From Synechococcus sp. J7-Johnson (GTDB lineage: Bacteria; Cyanobacteriota; Cyanobacteriia; PCC-6307; Cyanobiaceae), in the NCBI RefSeq assembly GCF_024345795.1, contig NZ_JAGQBU010000003.1:98408-162407 (forward strand): a DNA stretch of 64,000 bases, given 5' to 3'. Both the position numbers and the translations under genes were made by a program. Below the pieces are notes generated by a model that worked only from the letters and a program-made list of their open reading frames with translations, was not told where the DNA came from and ran no database searches. Of the stretch, positions 36,079-44,198 are shown piece after piece (position 1 is the stretch's first letter; the number at the start of each line of letters is the position of its first letter).

Positions 36079-38706
36079 ATGCATCCCACCGCCGAAGCAT
36101 TCACGGAGAAGGCCTGGGGCGCCATCGTGGCCGCCCAGCAGCTGGCCCAGCAGCGCAAGCAGCAGCAACTGGAGAGCGAGCACTTGTTCGCCAGCCTGCT
36201 CAGCCCGCCCGGACTGGCCAGCCGCATTCTCGAGAAGGCCGGCGTTGATGTGTCGGCACTGAGCCAGGCGGTGGAGGCTTTCCTCTCACGCCAGCCGAGC
36301 CTGGGCGCGGCGCCCGAGAACGTGTTTCTGGGCAAGGGGCTCAACAGCGTGCTCGATCAGGCCGAGCAGCTCAAGGCCAGCTACGGCGACAGCTTCATTT
36401 CGATCGAGCACCTGCTGCTGGCCCTGGCGATCGACGACCGCTGCGGCAAGCAGCTGCTCTCCCAGGCGGGCACCAACGCTGACAAACTCAAAGATGCCGT
36501 GAAGGCCGTGCGTGGCAACCAGAGCGTGACTGACCAGAACCCCGAAGGCACCTACGAATCCCTGGAGAAGTACGGCCGCGATCTCACCCAGGCCGCCAAG
36601 GACGGCAAGCTCGATCCGGTGATCGGCCGCGATGAGGAGATCCGCCGCACGATTCAGATCCTCTCGCGCCGCACCAAGAACAACCCGGTGCTGATCGGTG
36701 AACCCGGTGTGGGCAAGACCGCGATCGTTGAGGGCCTGGCCCAGCGGATCGTGAATGGGGATGTGCCCCAGGCCCTGCAGAACCGTCAGCTGATCGCACT
36801 TGATATGGGCGCCCTGATCGCTGGGGCGAAGTATCGCGGTGAATTCGAGGAGCGGCTCAAGGCCGTACTCAAGGAGGTGACCGAAAGCGAAGGCCAGATC
36901 GTGCTGTTCATCGACGAAATCCACACCGTTGTGGGGGCTGGCGCCGCCGGCGGCTCGATGGATGCCAGCAACCTGCTCAAGCCGATGCTGGCCCGCGGCG
37001 AACTGCGCTGCATCGGTGCCACCACCCTCGATGAGCACCGCCAGCACATCGAGAAGGATCCGGCCCTGGAGCGTCGCTTCCAGCAGGTGTTCGTGGATCA
37101 GCCCACGGTGGAAGACACGATCTCGATCCTGCGCGGCCTCAAGGAGCGCTACGAGGTGCACCACGGCGTGCGCATCGCCGACAACGCCTTGGTGGCAGCG
37201 GCGGTGCTCTCCAGCCGCTACATCGCTGATCGCTTCCTGCCGGATAAGGCGATCGACCTGATGGATGAATCAGCCGCGCGGCTGAAGATGGTGATCACCT
37301 CCAAGCCGGAGGCGATCGATGAACTCGATCGCCGCATCCTGCAGCTGGAGATGGAGAAACTCTCGCTGGGGCGTGAATCCGATACCGCCAGCCGCGACCG
37401 GCTGGAGCGACTGGAGAAGGAGCTGGCTGATCTGAGTGAGCAGCAGAGCACCCTCAATGCCCAGTGGCAGCAGGAGAAGGGGGCGATCGATGAGCTCAGC
37501 GCCATCAAGGAGGAAATCGAGCAGGTGCAGCTGCAGGTGGAGCAGGCCAAGCGCCAGTACGACCTCAACAAGGCCGCCGAACTGGAATACGGCACCCTGG
37601 CGGAGCTGAACAAGAAGCTGGCGGCCAAGGAGGCCGAGCTCAACGCGGGTGATGGCGAGAAAACGCTGCTGCGCGAGGAGGTGACTGAAGACGACATCGC
37701 CGAGGTGATCGCCAAGTGGACCGGCATCCCCGTGAGCCGGCTGGTGCAGAGCGAGATGGAGAAACTGCTGCATCTCGAGGATGAACTGCATACTCGCGTG
37801 ATCGGTCAGGAGCAGGCGGTGACCGCCGTGGCTGATGCGATCCAGCGTTCCCGCGCCGGGCTGAGCGATCCCAACCGGCCGATCGCCAGCTTCCTGTTCC
37901 TTGGCCCCACGGGTGTGGGCAAGACGGAGCTATCCAAGGCCCTGGCCGCCCAGCTGTTCGACAGCGACGACGCCATGGTGCGCATCGACATGAGTGAATA
38001 CATGGAGAAGCACGCCGTGAGCCGCCTGATCGGAGCGCCTCCGGGCTATGTGGGCTACGAGGAGGGCGGCCAGCTGACTGAAGCGGTGCGGCGCCGGCCC
38101 TATGCGGTGATCCTGTTCGACGAGGTGGAGAAGGCCCACCCCGATGTGTTCAACGTGATGCTGCAGATCCTCGATGACGGCCGCGTCACCGACGGGCAGG
38201 GCCGCACGGTGGATTTCACCAATACGGTGCTGATCCTCACCAGCAACATTGGCAGTGCCTCGATCCTCGATCTGGCCGGTGATCCAGCCCGCCACGGCGA
38301 GATGGAGCGGCGCGTGAACGACGCCCTGCGCGGCCACTTCCGGCCTGAGTTCCTCAACCGGCTGGATGAATCGATCATCTTCCACTCGCTGAGGCAGGAG
38401 GAACTGCGCCAGATCGTGGAGCTGCAGGTGCAGCGGCTGCGCCTGCGCCTGGAGGATCGCAAGCTGGGCCTGGAGCTCAACGGCGAAGCACTCGACTGGC
38501 TGGCCGCCGTGGGTTACGACCCGGTCTATGGCGCCCGGCCCCTGAAGCGGGCGATCCAGCGCCAGCTGGAAACCCCGATCGCCAAGGCGATCCTGGCCGG
38601 CACCTTCCCCGAAGGCAGCACGATCGCGGTGGACGTGGAGGCTGCTGCGGAGCCACCGCGGCTGCGCTTTCAATTGGCGAAGAGCCGGGAGTTGGTGGTG
38701 GCGTGA
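36079..38706 (+). CDS. clpB: ATP-dependent chaperone ClpB
   Basis: Protein disaggregase that works with DnaK; cytoplasmic hexamer, 875 residues. The Clp-N repeat domain spans about 1-150. NBD1 has Walker [10 protein letters not shown] and Walker [11 protein letters not shown]. The coiled-coil middle domain (about 400-530) separates ClpB from ClpC/A. NBD2 has GPTGVGKTE and [11 protein letters not shown]. The ribosome site AGAGGAGAAC lies about 8 nt before the ATG. No CIRCE element was seen in the 149-nt upstream gap. Confidence 0.97.
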   Translation: MHPTAEAFTEKAWGAIVAAQQLAQQRKQQQLESEHLFASLLSPPGLASRILEKAGVDVSALSQAVEAFLSRQPSLGAAPENVFLGKGLNSVLDQAEQLKASYGDSFISIEHLLLALAIDDRCGKQLLSQAGTNADKLKDAVKAVRGNQSVTDQNPEGTYESLEKYGRDLTQAAKDGKLDPVIGRDEEIRRTIQILSRRTKNNPVLIGEPGVGKTAIVEGLAQRIVNGDVPQALQNRQLIALDMGALIAGAKYRGEFEERLKAVLKEVTESEGQIVLFIDEIHTVVGAGAAGGSMDASNLLKPMLARGELRCIGATTLDEHRQHIEKDPALERRFQQVFVDQPTVEDTISILRGLKERYEVHHGVRIADNALVAAAVLSSRYIADRFLPDKAIDLMDESAARLKMVITSKPEAIDELDRRILQLEMEKLSLGRESDTASRDRLERLEKELADLSEQQSTLNAQWQQEKGAIDELSAIKEEIEQVQLQVEQAKRQYDLNKAAELEYGTLAELNKKLAAKEAELNAGDGEKTLLREEVTEDDIAEVIAKWTGIPVSRLVQSEMEKLLHLEDELHTRVIGQEQAVTAVADAIQRSRAGLSDPNRPIASFLFLGPTGVGKTELSKALAAQLFDSDDAMVRIDMSEYMEKHAVSRLIGAPPGYVGYEEGGQLTEAVRRRPYAVILFDEVEKAHPDVFNVMLQILDDGRVTDGQGRTVDFTNTVLILTSNIGSASILDLAGDPARHGEMERRVNDALRGHFRPEFLNRLDESIIFHSLRQEELRQIVELQVQRLRLRLEDRKLGLELNGEALDWLAAVGYDPVYGARPLKRAIQRQLETPIAKAILAGTFPEGSTIAVDVEAAAEPPRLRFQLAKSRELVVA

Positions 38707-38723
38707 GGTAGCTCAAAAACATT

Positions 38724-38760
38724 AAAAAAATCCCTGTTGCCTGGTCAGGCAGCAGGGATT
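38724..38760 (-). terminator. Intrinsic terminator of the acidic-protein gene
   Basis: Read on the reverse strand, AATCCCTGCTGCCTG pairs with CAGGCAACAGGGATT around a 3-4 nt loop (one internal mismatch), followed by TTTTTTT. It ends transcripts of the 38793-39245 gene. On the clpB strand the same stem has no 3' T-tract. Confidence 0.88.
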
Positions 38761-38792
38761 AGGGGATTAATGATCAAATCTCGCCATAAGAA

Positions 38793-39245
38793 TTAGCCGT
38801 TGCTGTTGGGGAAGAGCATAGTTGGATCAAGTGGATTACCGGTCTCAGGGTTAAGTCCACCAATGACGAGAGTGTCGTCAACAGTAGAGGAAACAACCTC
38901 CTGTCCAACAATTGAGGTGTCACTGCCTACAAGATCCGTGAATCCAATAGGATTAGCTTCGGATTGGCCAAAAACAACTGCATCAATTGATGGAGCATCC
39001 TGAACAGACCCATCAAACTCAACAAGTGAGATTGACTCAGATGTTGCTAAAGTACCCGAATCTACGACAATATTAGTGTCAACACTTGGGGTAGTTATAG
39101 GAGTACCAAATTCTCCTTGAGTAAGGTCTCTTGCCCAAAAATTTATAATGGGGGTAGTGTTGTGAGGGCCTGGCAAGGGGCCAAAAGCATTCTCATATTC
39201 AGTGATGAGTTCAAAATTGCCACCGCCAAGTTGACCTGTAGACAT
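38793..39245 (-). CDS. Highly acidic Lys-free, Cys-free protein; candidate secreted substrate
   Basis: 150 residues, ATG at 39245 (MSTGQLGGGNFELITEYENAF). It contains about 20 Asp/Glu, a single Arg, no Lys and no Cys, with many Gly, Thr, Ser and Val, and a C-terminus NPLDPTMLFPNSNG. Short valine/aspartate repeats (VDTNIVVDSG, VVSSTVDDTLVIGG) suggest beta-rich folding. No N-terminal signal peptide. Such composition is usual for type I secretion substrates, and a type I system is encoded 5 kb away, so it may be exported by it; this is inference. The local base composition is clearly more AT-rich than its surroundings. It has its own terminator 32 nt downstream. Confidence 0.7.
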   Translation of the reverse strand: MSTGQLGGGNFELITEYENAFGPLPGPHNTTPIINFWARDLTQGEFGTPITTPSVDTNIVVDSGTLATSESISLVEFDGSVQDAPSIDAVVFGQSEANPIGFTDLVGSDTSIVGQEVVSSTVDDTLVIGGLNPETGNPLDPTMLFPNSNG

Positions 39246-39737
39246 GATTTAAGAATGATTGGTGAGTTTTGATTCAGAAAAATCCTAATCGAATTTGACG
39301 AGAAGGACAATAGTGCTATCTAGCAAATGCTAGAAAGCAAGAGAAGATTGGCAGAAACAATGGATGATCCTGATTGACATGGGACAGTTTGTGATTTGGA
39401 TTGCTTGCATTAACGACTGGACAACATCATTTCAGAAATCCAGAAGGTGTGTCTGTATCCTTTGCGACAGCCTAGGCTTTCTGATGGTGATTATGAATAC
39501 AGTCGTACAGTTGTGAGCAAATTGCTGTTGCTAAGCAAATCAAACTAAAAAGTGAGTCTAGCACGAGTCGGCTCTTATGATTAGTTGAAAAGAGAGATTT
39601 GTTTGGATATGATGACACTTGCTCATTGGAGGTAGCTTGACGCTGATTCAAAATGTGTCTCAGCCGACTCTGGCTCAAGCTCAGAGCTCTTGTGACACTT
39701 TGAATCAGCTCTAATTCACCCTGCCCCCTGAATCGGT
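39246..39737. other. AT-rich non-coding stretch with interleaved inverted repeats
   Basis: No convincing gene; one 68-codon reverse frame (39472-39678) lacks family features. TCTAGC-AAAT-GCTAGA (39319-39334) is a perfect hairpin upstream of the acidic-protein gene. TGATTCAAAATGTGTC (39644-39659) matches GACACTTTGAATCA (39694-39707) as an imperfect inverted repeat. GAGTCGGCT (39565-39573) is the exact complement of AGCCGACTC (39662-39670). The last two pairs interleave. The region probably contains the promoter of the acidic-protein gene and debris of the adjacent insertion sequence. Confidence 0.5.
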
Positions 39738-40115
39738 GCAGATTCCGTTCACAGCAACGGATTCCGAGAAACGGCAGTCAGGGCCGTGACACGACCTGGG
39801 CGCTGGGGCGAAAGACGTGCCGGATCACATCAAGGCGAACTGGCCCGGTTGCAGCTGGATCGTCGAGTTGATCACAACCGTTACCCGCAAAGGGAAGCAG
39901 GTCACGCAGACCCACACCTTTGCTACAAGCTTCATACCGCCCCAAGCTCGTGGCTAAGACAGGTGCTCCAGCGCTGGACTATTGAGAATGAGTGGCATTT
40001 AGTCTGCGACAATCAGCTGGGCGAGGACGCCCGTCGCTCCGCCAACCGGGTCGGTGTACCGCTCAGTTCATGCCGGCGCCCGGATTTCGCTCACGACATC
40101 CACCGGATGCTGGCG
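39738..40115 (+). pseudogene. Decayed ISAs1-family transposase, C-terminal part
   Basis: Three frames have to be joined to read it. The first carries IPFTATDSEKR (about 39740-39775). The second, 39808-39954, reads AKDVPDHIKANWPGCSWIVE and later THTFATSF before a TAA at 39955. The third carries RWTIENEWHL, with the presumed catalytic Glu of the DDE triad, then LGEDARRSANRVG and DIHRMLALG. That order matches the end of cyanobacterial ISAs1 transposases. The N-terminal half is absent. At least two frameshifts make it dead. The last frame continues without a stop into the TPR gene downstream. Confidence 0.75.
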
Positions 40116-41495
40116 TTGGGGGTTAGTCTTGGTGATAAATCTTTAGCAACTGAATTGCCTGATCAGACCGAACAACTTGCTCTATCTATTAGGGAAGCCC
40201 TTGTTTGTGAGCAGCGCCATGATTGGATAGGTGCTGCTGCGGGCTATGCAAAGGCGAGCCAGTTGGATCCCCAAGATGCTCGGCTTGTTACCAATTTAGC
40301 CCATGCGTTATGGCTCGCGGATCTACCCCATCCGGCAGAGAAATGTTATCGACGAGCTATCAAGATGGATTCCTGCTCAGGCACGGCCTGGTGTGGACTG
40401 GCTAATACATTGCGGGATCTGAACCGCTTCGAGGAGGCGGCTGAGGCTTACGCACAGGCTACCGGCAGTGAAGCAGCCTGGTGCCTCAGCCAGGTGATGC
40501 TGGGGATGGAGCACTATTCAGAAGGTTTTAGGCTGGCAGAGAACAGGAAAAGCCTAAACTTTTTTAATTTCTATTGGCCTCAGCCTTTCTGGGACCAGAG
40601 ACGCTTCCATACGCTTGACCCTCGCGAGGACCTCTGGGTGTGGAGTGAGCAGGGTTTTGGTGACACCTTTCAGTACTTGCGTTGGATTCCGCTGCTGATC
40701 GAGACTCGCCACCAGCAGGCCATCGCCCTGGGCGCTCCATACCCCGCTGAACTGTATCTTGTTGTGGAGTCTAACCTGGTTTCACTTTTTCGTGAAGGGC
40801 TGGCTTGGATGTCAAGACCGCCGCATGTGCTTTGCAAGAGCAAGCCAGCTGGACCCGTACCAAAGAATCACGGGCCGATGATGAGCCTCCCGCACTTTTT
40901 GGGAATGGTTCCGGATCCCCATGACTCAGGCCCAATCCTGCGCTCGCCCCTCTGGAATCCTGGTGGACCATCCCTTTTCTCTTGCGACTTGGACGATAAG
41001 AGCCACCGAGTTGGGATTGTCTGGGCATCAGGACGGTACCTCGATAAGCCCTATTCTCACAGAGAGTATCTCAAACGTAGTCTTCCCCCGGGTGAGCTTT
41101 GGGGACTGATCGAAGGATTGCAGAGTGGTGGAGCTCAGCTTGTTTCGTTGCAGTATGGTGAAGATACTGAATTGGCGTCTCTGTTAGGCTTTTCTTTAGC
41201 CAAGCCATTGCTGGACCTTGGAACTTTTTCTGCTGTTGCTCGCGTACTAGCTCAGCTTGATCTGATTATCACTGTTGATACCGCCATGGCTCACCTTGCG
41301 GGGTCGATGGGCATGCCTGGGTGGATTCTCTTGCCCTGGAGTGCCGATTCCCGTTGGCTTCGCGATCGATCCGATAGCCCTTGGTACCCGAGCCTTCGTT
41401 TGTTTCGTCAACCTCGTACAGGCGATTGGCATGAAGTGATCGACCAGGTGCTCATGGCCTACGGCGAGCTTTTTTCAGCAGCACCAGGCTGTTAA
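40107..41495 (+). CDS. TPR / GT9-like glycosyltransferase domain protein
   Basis: 462 residues from the ATG at 40107. Two to three TPR units at about residues 28-125 (WIGAAAGYAKASQLDP, then HPAEKCYRRAIKMD, then RFEEAAEAYAQA) are followed by a C-terminal GT-B half resembling ADP-heptose/GT9-type proteins: HRVGIVWASG, LDLIITVDTAMAHLAGSMG and WYPSLRLFRQ. Such TPR-GT proteins are common in cyanobacterial surface-glycan loci. The frame is open back to 39786 only because it merges with transposase debris, so the first residues (MLALGVSLGD) may be borrowed from it and the native start may have been lost. It overlaps the convergent GT4 gene by 44 nt. Confidence 0.75.
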   Translation: MLALGVSLGDKSLATELPDQTEQLALSIREALVCEQRHDWIGAAAGYAKASQLDPQDARLVTNLAHALWLADLPHPAEKCYRRAIKMDSCSGTAWCGLANTLRDLNRFEEAAEAYAQATGSEAAWCLSQVMLGMEHYSEGFRLAENRKSLNFFNFYWPQPFWDQRRFHTLDPREDLWVWSEQGFGDTFQYLRWIPLLIETRHQQAIALGAPYPAELYLVVESNLVSLFREGLAWMSRPPHVLCKSKPAGPVPKNHGPMMSLPHFLGMVPDPHDSGPILRSPLWNPGGPSLFSCDLDDKSHRVGIVWASGRYLDKPYSHREYLKRSLPPGELWGLIEGLQSGGAQLVSLQYGEDTELASLLGFSLAKPLLDLGTFSAVARVLAQLDLIITVDTAMAHLAGSMGMPGWILLPWSADSRWLRDRSDSPWYPSLRLFRQPRTGDWHEVIDQVLMAYGELFSAAPGC

Positions 41496-42690
41496 TCCAC
41501 TGTTGAAATGATTGCATTCCCTGGTCATGCCTGAATCGCTCCAGTACGGTCTGGCGCGCCGCGACTCCTAACCTTTGATGCTCCTGAGGGTTCCGCAATA
41601 CCTCACTGATACGCTCTGCTATTCTTGCCGGATTATTCAGCGAGACTAATAGGCCATTCTCTCCGTCGCGGATCACCTCGCGAACCGGCTCTGTGTTGGA
41701 GGCTACGACAACCGCACCACAGGCCATCGCCTCAATCAGGCTCCAAGAGAGAATATAAGGATAGGAAAGATAGGCATGAACAGTGCTGACCTGCAGTAGT
41801 GCTACGAGTTGTTCATGTTTGATCACTCCCATTATGTGCAGACGATTCCAGTCAAGATGCTCACCAAGTTCCTCTCGCATGGCGGCCGTGTAGCCCCCAG
41901 GATTCAGGCATGGAGGGCTGTAACTCGTTCCGTCCCCTCCCACGATCACGACCTGGAGCCGCGGATGGTTGCGAAAAAGGTATGGTAGAGCCCGCATGAA
42001 TCGACAGTAGCCTCGCAGAGGCTCAAGGCTTCGACTTACGAATGTAAGAACCATGTCATCGCAGTTGAGTATCAGTCCGTCGTTCAGCCTGATCCGGCGC
42101 TCTGAATCCGGCCGGCTGTAACGACTATTCACTCCTTCGTGGATCACCTGGATCCGGCTTCGCCATGCGGAAGGAAACGTGCTCCGCTGGTATAAGGTGG
42201 GTGTAAAGGCGGCATCCGAATCGGCAAGGGCTGCCAGCGCCATCAGGTTGTTTCTCCTAAGAAACCGCAACTGCGTCTGGGTTACAGGAGGCGCATCTGG
42301 ATCATCAATATCAAGCAGTTCCGCCTGTCCGTAAAGCTCCGGGTAGGCGATCAGAACGGCTTCTGGCCAGATGTCTCGCAAGTAGAGGCCTTCTCCCCAG
42401 GCGCTGTGGAACACCACCACTTCAGGATTCAGCCCGGAGGCTTTGAGTGCCTCGGCCCGCTCTGCAACCCGTGCCGCCCGGATCAGATTGCACTCCAGTA
42501 CTGGATCGCAAACACTGTCCGAAAGTTGTAGGGGGTCAGGTCCCTCGTACAGATGGACTTCGCACCCATCCACAACTGAGTGGCTGCCAGTCGTGCCAAT
42601 GGCATGTACGCAGTGGCCCTCAGCCAGCAAGCCGCTCGCATGAGATGCAAACTGAGCCGGGAACCCTTGATGGATGAACAGGACCTGCAT
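41452..42690 (-). CDS. Glycosyltransferase family 4 protein
   Basis: 412 residues from the ATG at 42690 (MQVLFIHQGFPAQF). GT-B fold: N-terminal HQGFPAQFASHASGLL, then the C-terminal GT4 domain with LTFVSRSLEPLRGY, VIVGGDGTSY and the nucleotide-sugar Glu motif SLIEAMACGAVVVAS. Retaining sugar transferase; donor and acceptor unknown. The upstream frame to 42822 overlaps the divergent gene and is discounted. Probably acts in the cytoplasm on a surface glycan. Convergent with the TPR/GT9-like gene. Confidence 0.85.
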   Translation of the reverse strand: MQVLFIHQGFPAQFASHASGLLAEGHCVHAIGTTGSHSVVDGCEVHLYEGPDPLQLSDSVCDPVLECNLIRAARVAERAEALKASGLNPEVVVFHSAWGEGLYLRDIWPEAVLIAYPELYGQAELLDIDDPDAPPVTQTQLRFLRRNNLMALAALADSDAAFTPTLYQRSTFPSAWRSRIQVIHEGVNSRYSRPDSERRIRLNDGLILNCDDMVLTFVSRSLEPLRGYCRFMRALPYLFRNHPRLQVVIVGGDGTSYSPPCLNPGGYTAAMREELGEHLDWNRLHIMGVIKHEQLVALLQVSTVHAYLSYPYILSWSLIEAMACGAVVVASNTEPVREVIRDGENGLLVSLNNPARIAERISEVLRNPQEHQRLGVAARQTVLERFRHDQGMQSFQQWINSLVLLKKARRRP

Positions 42691-42776
42691 CCTCTGCGGC
42701 AGTCTTGGCGACAAGGAGATCTTCCTGGATATCGGTAAAGTAACGTTCAGCCCTTCAGATCCGCCAAACTCCACCA

Positions 42777-43901
42777 ATGCCGTTTCTCCGCCGTCTGCTC
42801 GGTCTGCCCATCCCCGCTTCAACCGCTGGGAGATCGACCTCAGAACCTCTTCCCGAGCCGTCCTCGGTGAATCGCCTTGTCAGCAGTAATCCCGAACATG
42901 ACGCTTCGTTGCCGATTGAGCCGCTAGCATGGTCTGTTCGCCGGCTGCAAGACATCTTCAGTAAGTTAAATAATTCACCTAACCAGCAGGCCTTGGAAGA
43001 TGCCCAAGCGGCTCGTCTCTGTTTCACCAGATTCTGGCTCACTGCTCCGGTTGATTGCCTGGAAACATTCTATAGCGGTCCGATCGGTGAGGCTTATCGA
43101 CTGATGCTGGGCGGTGTGCTTCCGGCGCTTGCGTTGAACGAGAAGGAGAAGTGTTGGAAAACCGGTCTATCCCAGCGGTTGACCAAGGCCATCGGCAGCA
43201 ATGAAACCACCAACCTGCTGTTGGCCGTGATGCCGTACTACGACCTCAACACCATGCGGGTGGCAGATCCCTTACGCCAGGTTCCCGAATGGTTGCAAGT
43301 CGATTACGCGGAACGTTGTGATCCGCAGTTGTTAGTGGTGTTGCGCAGCCGCCAGGGTCAGCGATCGAAGGCAGTCAAGCCGTCCAGCCAGCCAGCCCTT
43401 CTGGCAGCATCTGCAGCTTCCACAGTGGCTCGCAACCTTCCGCTTTTGTCGGAGCGCCGCGGCAATGAGGCGATGGCACTGATCCAGGACAACGAATTCC
43501 TGGGGCGCATGAGCGGATTGATTAATCTGTATGCCATTGATCCCAGTGATGCTGAGCTCAAGGCTGAGCTGAATGTGCTCCGCCGACAGGTGGGCCAGAT
43601 CTGGCTGGATGTGGAAACATCCCAACTGGAGAGCCTCTATCGCACACCATTTGGTCAGCTCACCCAGAACCTCATCGGGTCAGGGTTCAGCCGCGAACCT
43701 CTCGGCGCTGAGGAGGAAGCTGCCAAACGGCAGCTTGGGCTGTTGGTCGGCGAAATGAGCCATCCTCAAGCCTTGAATGCCCTCATCGCGGCCCTGCTTT
43801 ATTACTCCCCCCTGAAGGTGAACCTAGGTGGCAGTGAACGGTCACTGCCCTCTTGGCTAGTGCAGGAGCTGCACCAATTGCGCCTGCGGATGTCCAATTG
43901 A
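42777..43901 (+). CDS. Hypothetical protein of the secretion/glycan locus
   Basis: 374 residues, ATG at 42777. The sequence is almost entirely soluble and helical, with two similar halves: TFYSGPIGEAYRLMLGGVLP with LLAVMPYYDLNTMRVADP in the first, and SLYRTPFGQLTQNLIGSGF with LIAALLYYSPLKVNLGG in the second. This points to an internal duplication of an approximately 130-residue unit. No catalytic motif, signal peptide or known domain recognised. It ends 3 nt from the convergent small-membrane-protein gene of the type I secretion operon, so a role with that system is possible but unproven. Confidence 0.7.
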   Translation: MPFLRRLLGLPIPASTAGRSTSEPLPEPSSVNRLVSSNPEHDASLPIEPLAWSVRRLQDIFSKLNNSPNQQALEDAQAARLCFTRFWLTAPVDCLETFYSGPIGEAYRLMLGGVLPALALNEKEKCWKTGLSQRLTKAIGSNETTNLLLAVMPYYDLNTMRVADPLRQVPEWLQVDYAERCDPQLLVVLRSRQGQRSKAVKPSSQPALLAASAASTVARNLPLLSERRGNEAMALIQDNEFLGRMSGLINLYAIDPSDAELKAELNVLRRQVGQIWLDVETSQLESLYRTPFGQLTQNLIGSGFSREPLGAEEEAAKRQLGLLVGEMSHPQALNALIAALLYYSPLKVNLGGSERSLPSWLVQELHQLRLRMSN

Positions 43902-43904
43902 GCC

Positions 43905-44198
43905 TCAATGGTGAAACTCCCTCCAAAGCAGCCAATAGGCGAGATAGGCTACAGGTGGTGGCAGGAGCATTGGAAGTACCGCCAGAAGCCCTATGGACGC
44001 GGATCCCCAGAGCAGCAAATACAGGCACATCAACAGGTAGCCCACCAGCAGGGCGGATACAACAAAGGATCGGCTGAACACCCTTGTTTTCAGCCGTTGC
44101 CAAGTGCGCAACCTAATTGCCCTGCTGCGTTGAGGCGCGGGCACGTAGATCGACCAGTTTGATGGGGGTGACTCAGGCAGGTGTGGCTGACGTGCCAT
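43905..44198 (-). CDS. Small membrane protein, last gene of the type I secretion operon
   Basis: 97 residues. A basic N-terminal 40 residues is followed by two membrane helices (SFVVSALLVGYLLMCLYLLL and LLAVLPMLLPPPVAYLAYWL) and a short end REFHH. Its ATG overlaps the HlyD-adaptor stop (TGATG at 44196-44200), so it is translationally coupled. No family recognised. Possible roles are an accessory subunit of the exporter or a membrane anchor for the glycosylation enzymes; neither can be decided from sequence. Confidence 0.7.
   Translation of the reverse strand: MARQPHLPESPPSNWSIYVPAPQRSRAIRLRTWQRLKTRVFSRSFVVSALLVGYLLMCLYLLLWGSASIGLLAVLPMLLPPPVAYLAYWLLWREFHH

Noticed and set aside
39472..39678. 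68-codon reverse frame in the AT-rich gap
   Set aside because: No ribosome site, no family features, and it overlaps the inverted repeats; more likely non-coding.
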